Assembly (NCBI GenBank): GCA_958295875.1
Contig: OY282379.1
Span: forward strand, 682,001 to 746,000
Reading direction: 5' to 3'
DNA from: an uncultured Pseudomonadales bacterium
GTDB taxonomy: Bacteria > Pseudomonadota > Gammaproteobacteria > Pseudomonadales > Azotimanducaceae
DNA: 64,000 nt
Shown: in pieces, positions 58,659 through 64,000 of the stretch
Position numbering within the stretch: position 1 is the first letter of the stretch
Layout: the number at the start of each line of letters is the position of its first letter
Program-made: the position numbers and the translations under genes
The notes under the pieces: generated by a model
What the model was told of the DNA's origin: nothing
The model's database searches: none
Seen by the model: only the letters and a program-made list of their open reading frames with translations

Positions 58659-60586
58659 TGGCGCCAACACATGCGGCCACTGAAGCCAGTGAAGATGTGT
58701 TGGCCTACCTTGCCCGGCACGAGCGCAAGGAGCTGCTGCGTTTCCTCACATGTGGCTCTGTGGATGATGGCAAGAGCACACTCATCGGGCGCCTGCTGCA
58801 CGACACCCAGGTGATCTACGAAGATCAGCTGCAGGCCCTCGAACGAGACAGCCAAACGGCAGACGGCACGCTGGATTTGGCGCTGCTCGTGGATGGCCTG
58901 CAGGCCGAGCGCGAACAGGGCATCACCATTGACGTCGCCTACCGTTACTTCTCCACGGAGAAGCGCAAGTTCATCATTGCGGACACGCCGGGGCACGAGC
59001 AATACACCCGCAACATGGTGACGGGCGCCTCCACTTGCGACGTGGCAGTGATCCTCATCGACGCCGGCAGCGGCACCCTCACCCAAACGAAGCGCCACAC
59101 CTACCTGGCGCGGCTGCTGGGCATCCGTCATCTGATCGTCGCCGTCAACAAGATGGATGCGGTAGGCCACAGCGAGGCGGTGTTCGACAGCGTCCGCGAG
59201 GACTATGGCAGCTTCGCCGAACGGCTCGGCGTCACCAGCCTGAGCTTCGTGCCAATTTCTGCGCTTAACGGAGACAACGTGGTGCAGCCCTCGGCGAACA
59301 TGCCGTGGTATCGGGGCGCCACCCTGATGCATCTGTTGGAAAACGTGCCGGTCGGCGCAGCGAAAGACTTCGCGCATTTCCGCATGGCCGTGCAGCGCGT
59401 CAACCGGCCAGACGCTTCGTTTCGCGGCTACAGCGGCACGGTGGCCGGCGGCATGGTGCGCCCCGGCGACGCAGTGCTCGCGCTTCCCTCCGGCCAAACA
59501 TCCAGCGTGACGCGCATCGTCACCATGGATGGCGACTTGGACGAGGCCTGTGCGCCAATGGCGGTGACGCTCACCCTCGCCGACGACATGGACTTGAGCC
59601 GCGGCGACATGCTGGCCAGCCCCGAGCGCTTGCCACACCTCGCCGACGTGTTCGACGCGAACGTGGTTTGGATGGCCGAGGCGCCGCTCGACCCCGGCCG
59701 CCAATACATCGTGAAACACGGCGCAAAGCAGGTGTTCGGGCAAGCGCAAGCGGTTCGCCACCGCGTGGATGTGAACACCTTGGAGCAGCTGCCGGCGGCC
59801 GCGTTGCAATTGAATGAGGTGGGCCGCGCACTGTTCACCCTCGCCGAGCCCATCGCCTTCGATGCCTACCGGGACAACCGCGACACCGGCGCGTTCATCC
59901 TGATCGACTCGCTTTCCAACGCCACCGTGGGCGCCGGCATGATCGAGCCGCCTGCGACGACGATGGGCGGGCCGCACTGGGATGACGCGCCGCACGGCAC
60001 TCTCGCCCCCACCCCCGCCGCGGTGACCGTAGGCGAAAGAGCCGAGCGCCTAGGGCAGCAGCCAGCCACCGTGTTGTTCACTGGCGTCTCCATGAGCGGC
60101 AAGACAACCATCGCCCAAGCGGTGGAACGCAAGCTATTCGAGGCCGGGCAGTTGGCGGCCGTGCTGGACGGCCAAACCTTCCGCCTCGGCATGAGCCGGG
60201 ACTTGGGGTTTTCCTCCGCAGACCGCTCCGAGAACCTGCGCCGCGCCGCCGAGGCCGCAAAGATCGTGAACGGCGCCGGCTTGATCTGCCTCACGGCGTT
60301 CGTCGTGCCCCACGAGCGTGTCCGAGAGCGGGCGCGAGAGGTGGTCGGCGCAGACCGTTTCCTGGAAGTGTTCCTCACCGCGCCGCTTGAGACGTTGCAA
60401 CAGCGCGACAAACGCGGCCTCTACGCCGCCGCGCAACGCGGCGAGCTGCCGAGCTTCCCCGGCGTCACCTCCACTTTCGAGCCGCCAGCAGCGCCAGATC
60501 TCACGATCGACACCGCCGCCACATCCGTGGAAGACGCCGCCGAGCAAGTGCTGACGCTGCTGCGCACGAAGGGGTTTGTGCGGTGA
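58658..60586 (+). CDS. cysNC: Fused sulfate adenylyltransferase subunit 1 / adenylylsulfate kinase
   Basis: 642 residues. Residues about 15-430 are the CysN GTPase: GSVDDGKSTLIGRLLHDT, DTPGHEQYTRNM, NKMD. Residues about 465-640 are an APS kinase: Walker A is GVSMSGKTTIAQAVERKLFE, then FRLGMSRDLGFSSADRSENLRR. Together with CysD it converts sulfate to PAPS. No cysH or transporter genes are adjacent. Confidence 0.94.
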   Translation: MAPTHAATEASEDVLAYLARHERKELLRFLTCGSVDDGKSTLIGRLLHDTQVIYEDQLQALERDSQTADGTLDLALLVDGLQAEREQGITIDVAYRYFSTEKRKFIIADTPGHEQYTRNMVTGASTCDVAVILIDAGSGTLTQTKRHTYLARLLGIRHLIVAVNKMDAVGHSEAVFDSVREDYGSFAERLGVTSLSFVPISALNGDNVVQPSANMPWYRGATLMHLLENVPVGAAKDFAHFRMAVQRVNRPDASFRGYSGTVAGGMVRPGDAVLALPSGQTSSVTRIVTMDGDLDEACAPMAVTLTLADDMDLSRGDMLASPERLPHLADVFDANVVWMAEAPLDPGRQYIVKHGAKQVFGQAQAVRHRVDVNTLEQLPAAALQLNEVGRALFTLAEPIAFDAYRDNRDTGAFILIDSLSNATVGAGMIEPPATTMGGPHWDDAPHGTLAPTPAAVTVGERAERLGQQPATVLFTGVSMSGKTTIAQAVERKLFEAGQLAAVLDGQTFRLGMSRDLGFSSADRSENLRRAAEAAKIVNGAGLICLTAFVVPHERVRERAREVVGADRFLEVFLTAPLETLQQRDKRGLYAAAQRGELPSFPGVTSTFEPPAAPDLTIDTAATSVEDAAEQVLTLLRTKGFVR

Positions 60587-60589
60587 AGC

Positions 60590-60952
60590 CTACCTAGAGG
60601 CGGGGTGGCCAGCCGATAGCGCTTCGCCGAGCCGCCGATGCCGCGCCTCAAGGGCGCGCTCGAAACTCACCAAGCGACGGATGAGCGCGTTGTAGCGCGA
60701 GTGCGCGTCTGCGTGCGCCTCGGCGAGGGCTTCGTACAGGGCAAGCTCCGGTTGCCGCGGACAACCCGGCGCATGGGGCACTTCGAGGCCGGCAGCTCGC
60801 AATCGCCGCGCACCGATTGCGACCAGCAACGCCTCCGGGGTGAAGGTGCGCCGTTCGCCTCCAGCCACGGCGCGGAGTGCATCCAAACCGCGCTGCACGA
60901 AGTCTGCCCCTGGCAGATCGTCTATGGGTACGCAGTGTGCATGAGCGCTCAT
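60590..60952 (-). CDS. Unknown small protein coupled to a nucleotidyltransferase
   Basis: 120 residues from ATG 60952, in an ATGA overlap with the upstream nucleotidyltransferase stop. Mostly helical, with an Arg/Ala-rich C-terminus (RYNALIRRLVSFERALEARH). I recognise no family. The strict coupling suggests a two-protein unit; an antitoxin or adaptor role is possible but unproved. Confidence 0.6.
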   Translation of the reverse strand: MSAHAHCVPIDDLPGADFVQRGLDALRAVAGGERRTFTPEALLVAIGARRLRAAGLEVPHAPGCPRQPELALYEALAEAHADAHSRYNALIRRLVSFERALEARHRRLGEALSAGHPASR

Positions 60953-61494
60953 GGCCATTGGCCATCGTCCATGGCATTCGTCGCGACATCCACCCTGCCG
61001 GCGAAGCAAGCAACATCGATGGCGGGATAGCGCGGGATGCTCGTCTTGATGGCATCGAACAGCGCCGCCAACCGCTGCCGCTCGATCAAGCCGTATCCGT
61101 GCATGGCGCGAACATCGCCCCAATCCTGTTCGTGACCGCGTTCGATCTTGGCAAGCGCTTGGGCGTAGAAATCGTAGTGGAAGAACTCCACGGGGCCGTG
61201 CTGCGCGACCGACGGGCTGCGCTCTCGCCAATCCGGCAGCGACGGTATGAAGTCATCCGGCGCCGCCAGTTCAATATTCATGTTGAGTGCTTCCTTCAGG
61301 TGCGCGATGGCTTGGAATACCCCCGGCGGTTCTGGCGCCAGTTTGATGTCCACGTCCACCGTGGCGCTGCGCCAGCCGACCAGCACCGCCGACGCGCCAC
61401 CCACCAAATAGATGCGCCCCGGCCCCCGCGCCGCGTCACCCAGCCGACGCATGAGCTGGCGCACCTTCACGGCAGTGCTGACTTCTCGGCGCAT
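60949..61494 (-). CDS. Nucleotidyltransferase-fold protein (DUF6036/AbiEii-like)
   Basis: 181 residues from ATG 61494 (AGG about nine bases before). The minimal nucleotidyltransferase core is visible: YLVGGASAVLVGWRSATVDVDIKL, that is a GG(A)S motif followed by the D-x-D metal pair. Known relatives include AbiEii-type toxins and uncharacterised DUF6036 proteins. A 20-base palindrome lies 71 bases upstream. Confidence 0.7.
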   Translation of the reverse strand: MRREVSTAVKVRQLMRRLGDAARGPGRIYLVGGASAVLVGWRSATVDVDIKLAPEPPGVFQAIAHLKEALNMNIELAAPDDFIPSLPDWRERSPSVAQHGPVEFFHYDFYAQALAKIERGHEQDWGDVRAMHGYGLIERQRLAALFDAIKTSIPRYPAIDVACFAGRVDVATNAMDDGQWP

Positions 61495-61564
61495 CGGCAA
61501 CCTATGGGCTTTCGACTGCTAGGCAAGATTCTTCAGGCAGCAAGCTCCGAGCGCCGCCTGTGCT

Positions 61565-61584
61565 TGTATGTCTATAGACGTACA
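61565..61584. promoter_or_regulatory. 20-bp palindrome upstream of the nucleotidyltransferase operon
   Basis: TGTATGTCTATAGACGTACA has ten base pairs with a single mismatch. The inner GTCTATAGAC is perfect. On the minus strand TATAGA could be a -10 box with TTGCCG 15 bases before it, so a repressor bound here would block transcription. Confidence 0.6.
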
Positions 61585-61600
61585 GGGGTTCCGGCAAACC

Positions 61601-61918
61601 TCAGCTAGAAAACCTGATGTCTTCCCACGTCAGCGGCCTATCCTCCGGCACAGGGCGGAAGTGACCTTCCGGCCCTTCCAAAAACGCCTTGCCGTGGTGC
61701 CCAATCACCACCGCCTCGCCTCGCGCGAACTTGTCCGCTCGATACTGCTCTCCCCACTCCTCGAGCGCAATGGCCACGGACACCGCTTCCCGCAGCGCTT
61801 CGTCCCCGCCTACATCAATGCCGTACTGGTTCAAGTCGATGTTCATGTCGCGCATCTTCGTCTGCTTGGTGGCGTGGCGCAAGCGCGTGTGCCACGGAGC
61901 AGGCACTCGCTGCGCCAT
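61601..61918 (-). CDS. Unknown small acidic protein
   Basis: 105 residues if started at ATG 61918; ATG 61855 or 61846 would remove a basic N-terminus and leave about 81-84 residues beginning (MRD)MNIDLNQYGIDVGG. The segment ARGEAVVIGHHGKAFLEGPEG may be a beta hairpin. No family recognised. It is upstream of the palindrome and the nucleotidyltransferase gene on the same strand, so it may belong to the same unit. Confidence 0.5.
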   Translation of the reverse strand: MAQRVPAPWHTRLRHATKQTKMRDMNIDLNQYGIDVGGDEALREAVSVAIALEEWGEQYRADKFARGEAVVIGHHGKAFLEGPEGHFRPVPEDRPLTWEDIRFSS

Positions 61919-62046
61919 CTCGCTCAAGACGCCGCGTTGCAGGCTTCATCGACATGGTGGCACGCCACAGGCCGGATGCGCACGCGAGGCCGGTCACAAT
62001 GCGCCCCGAGGCCGGCGCACTGCCGGCGGCACCCACCAACCTATCG

Positions 62047-62823
62047 CTAGGCTTCGTCCAGCGCCCGCAGCATCCGCTTCAAAGCGACGTGGCGATAGCT
62101 GCCAAGCGCGAGCCTCTGCACCTCGTCAAAGTCGAAGTGTTCTTCAATGTCGAGCGCGATCCATCCTTGGTGGCCGGCGTGGTCTGGGACGGTGAAACGT
62201 GGGTCGTCAGTCAAAGCCGCCTGCAGTTCAATGCCCACCCAAACCGTCACGGTCAGCCGGCGCTGGTAGCGGTCGCGCTGGACCGCGAGAAAGGTTTTGT
62301 TGCCGGCCTTGAAGGCCGGATTGCCGAACTGTTGCCCTTCCCTGGTCTCCGGCAGCGTCGCGCACCAAGCGCACAGCCGTTGCAGCACGTCTTGGGCGTG
62401 GGGTGCCGAGAGCGGATCGAGCTCCTCTGGGTCAATCGTTTCCGTCGGCGGTTCGATGGTCGGCGGTTCACCAAGCTGGCGACGCAGCGGCGCCGGCGCC
62501 ACTTGGGCGAACGCCTCCTGCACTCGCTCGGCAATGGCCGTCCAGTCGTTCCCCCGGTCTAGTTGGATGCCCAGCCAGCCATTAGCGCCGACATGGGGCG
62601 GCACGAAGTAGTAGGCGGGTTCGCTCGCCACATAGTGTTGTTGCGCCCCTTCGGGCGCCCGCGCCCACAACGCGATTCGCCCGTTCCCGCGATGGTTGAT
62701 CGCCAAGGTCGCGAACGTCTTGCCCGCCACTCTGAAATCCGCCATGCCGATGCCGTGGCGCTCTTCCACATCCGGCAGCGCCGCGCAGATCTCCCGCACC
62801 GCGGCACCGATGTCCTTGCCCAT
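62047..62823 (-). CDS. Tandem MmcQ/YjbR-family protein
   Basis: 258 residues from ATG 62823. Two copies of the YjbR fold are joined: residues about 5-125 (GIGMADFRVAGKTFATLAIN, HVGANGWLGIQLDRGNDW) and about 145-255 (QFGNPAFKAGNKTFLAVQRD, HAGHQGWIALDIEEHFDF). Single-domain relatives of about 115 residues are thought to bind DNA. The two halves are diverged. Confidence 0.75.
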   Translation of the reverse strand: MGKDIGAAVREICAALPDVEERHGIGMADFRVAGKTFATLAINHRGNGRIALWARAPEGAQQHYVASEPAYYFVPPHVGANGWLGIQLDRGNDWTAIAERVQEAFAQVAPAPLRRQLGEPPTIEPPTETIDPEELDPLSAPHAQDVLQRLCAWCATLPETREGQQFGNPAFKAGNKTFLAVQRDRYQRRLTVTVWVGIELQAALTDDPRFTVPDHAGHQGWIALDIEEHFDFDEVQRLALGSYRHVALKRMLRALDEA

Positions 62824-63249
62824 GGGCAACACCCTAGCCCGAACCCCACAAGAAAATAGCACGGCAGCCCAGGCGTTCATCGCCGCCGGGCTGCGTGGCT
62901 CCTCTGAGCGGTGACGGCGGACGGCATCACCCACCACACCCGTGCCGGGCCGTTTCACCCCCCCGCGGAAGTGGCCGATGTCCCTCTTCAAGGCCGGCCA
63001 CTCCACGGGCAACATCTCGGTGCGCGGCCCTCTTGATGGTGAACAGCAGCAGGGTCGCACCGCGCCGCTCCCCGATGGCTGCCGGATATGGCCGTGGCGG
63101 AACGGAAGGTCGGCTGAGGAGCGCCATGCGTTGCTCTCGGTGCGGCGCGCTTGCGGCGTTGGAGCAATCGTTTAGCTGCCCCTCTCCCCATCACCCGTCA
63201 CGAACCCCAAGTAATTCCCCGGATGCACCACTTGAAACGTGCTTTCCGG
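62824..63249. other. Intergenic stretch without a convincing gene
   Basis: About 425 bases lie between the tandem YjbR gene and the DUF4143 remnant. Short frames exist on both strands but none has a recognisable product or a supported start. On the minus strand the frame LPVEWPALKRDIGHFRGG reads like protein and may be a relic or a dispersed repeat. Confidence 0.4.
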
Positions 63250-63581
63250 ATAGTCCAGTGGTGGGCGCCAGCTGGGAGGGTTTCTCTATCGGGAACTTGC
63301 TTGCGGCCGCGCCCTTTGGAACCGATGCCTATTTCTACCGAACGCGGGCCGGCGCGGAGATCGATTTGCTGTTGCTTCTGCCGAATGGCGAACTCTGGGC
63401 CATTGCAGTCATGCGCAGCACAACGCCCCGTATCGGCAAAGGCTTTGCTTTGGCGGCTGAAGACGTCAACGCGACCAAACAGTTCGTCGTCCACTCGGGC
63501 GATCACAGCTTTCCCCTTAACGCGAACACAGTGGCCATCCCTTTGCCGGCGCTCATGGGTCGCTTGGCTGCGATGGATTGA
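63250..63581 (+). pseudogene. C-terminal remnant of a DUF4143 AAA-ATPase
   Basis: The frame ending at 63579-63581 reads SPVVGASWEGFSIGNLLAAA, then YFYRTRAGAEIDLLLLLPNG and ATKQFVVHSGD. This is the endonuclease-like DUF4143 end of COG1373 ATPases (consensus GxxWExFV..., then W/FYRTxxGxEVDLL). The AAA domain and most of the protein are missing, with no candidate upstream. It is a decayed fragment. Confidence 0.6.
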
Positions 63582-63668
63582 ACAGGACAGAGAGCTCCAA
63601 AGCTGTTCGCTGTTTCGGTTGGCGAGTGGCCCGCACAACCGGCTTTCCGAACGGCCAACGCTCGATCG

Positions 63669-64000
63669 CTACAAGCCCGGCCGGTAGATGAAGCCTAGCC
63701 GCACGACGCCAAGCTGGTTCTCGACGCGGTAGGACACAGGCCTTCGCGGAGAGCCTGCCCCACAGCAGCGATCATCGCCGGAGCGGTTCGCGTCATGGGT
63801 GCTGTCCCCGAAGTCCATGTACAAGCCTTCCAGCCGCAGTGTCCAAGCATCGCTCAGCGAAGTCTCAATGCCGGCGCCGACCACCCAGCCGAGTTCCGTC
63901 GAGCCATCCCGGAACGAATCGTCGGGGTCTTTGCGCTGTGCGGCCCTGCCGTCCGCCAGCAACACCCATTCGCCGTTCTGATCCCTGTAGGCGTCGAGGT
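63669..64000 (-). CDS. Outer-membrane beta-barrel protein, C-terminal part (5' end outside window)
   Basis: The minus-strand frame is open through the window edge, reading LDAYRDQNGEWVLLADG and then ELGWVVGAGIETSLSDAWTL, LRLEGLYMDFGDS and a final strand QLGVVRLGFIYRPGL. Alternating hydrophobic strands fit an OmpA/Omp25-like porin-family barrel. About 110 residues are seen. The last residue is leucine rather than the common phenylalanine. Confidence 0.7.
   Translation of the reverse strand, partial: LDAYRDQNGEWVLLADGRAAQRKDPDDSFRDGSTELGWVVGAGIETSLSDAWTLRLEGLYMDFGDSTHDANRSGDDRCCGAGSPRRPVSYRVENQLGVVRLGFIYRPGL

Overview
This is 64 kb of high-G+C bacterial chromosome that reads as a gammaproteobacterium. 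The evidence is the gene order lolB<>hemA-prfA-prmC-moeB, the order rng-maf-mreD-mreC-mreB<>gatC-gatA-gatB, the lipoprotein-sorting protein LolB, a fused CysN-CysC, and a one-piece tmRNA whose tag reads ANDDNYALAA. Coding density is very high. Many genes overlap their neighbour by an ATGA, GTGA or TGATG junction, and GTG or TTG starts are common. I see no rRNA operon, isolated tRNA, CRISPR array or insertion sequence. The genus cannot be told from the window.

Layout. 1-9.0 kb: end of a class I fumarase, a DjlA-like co-chaperone, a di-haem cytochrome c, a RidA protein and flavin amine oxidase pair, acetoacetate-CoA ligase, two glutathione transferases and an M20 amidohydrolase. 9.0-15.5 kb: lolB facing hemA, then the tightly overlapped series hemA-prfA-prmC-moeB-SDR-membrane protein. 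15.6-25.9 kb: a catabolic block with enoyl-CoA hydratase, copper amine oxidase, two paralogous N-acyl-D-amino-acid deacylase-like amidohydrolases alternating with two phytanoyl-CoA-dioxygenase-like proteins, an ABM monooxygenase and a class III aminotransferase. 26.0-29.0 kb: an island with a type II restriction-modification pair that looks SmaI/XcyI-like, followed by an antitoxin whose PIN toxin is reduced to a stub. 29-37.7 kb: coiled-coil membrane protein, acyltransferase, metalloprotease-like lipoprotein, DASS transporter, exonuclease I, an osmoprotectant ABC transporter with fused receptor and permease, and a VOC protein. 37.8-38.2 kb: ssrA (tmRNA). 38.4-41.3 kb: Sel1-repeat protein, two small ORFs, xseB and ispA. 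41.3-49.2 kb: NCS2 permease with an extra cytoplasmic domain, glpK, then nrdA-nrdB behind an AT-rich regulatory region. 49.2-49.7 kb: an orphan HipB-like regulator with palindromic operators and only a stub of hipA. 49.7-60.6 kb: the rng-maf-mre block, gatCAB and cysD-cysNC. 60.6-64 kb: accessory end with a nucleotidyltransferase module and strong palindrome, a small unknown gene, a tandem YjbR protein, a DUF4143 remnant and the end of an outer-membrane barrel gene.

How it fits together. Core gene clusters for translation (prfA with its methylase prmC, gatCAB, tmRNA), cell shape (mreBCD), sulfate activation (cysD-cysNC) and dNTP supply (nrdAB) are separated by amine, amide and acyl-compound catabolism and by short defence or toxin-antitoxin scars. 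The most unusual features are two antitoxin genes whose toxins stop after about 10-15 codons, a nucleotidyltransferase operon behind a 20-bp palindrome, an NCS2 permease carrying what looks like a degenerate GHKL-ATPase tail, and mreC, which has no standard start codon ahead of its membrane anchor.
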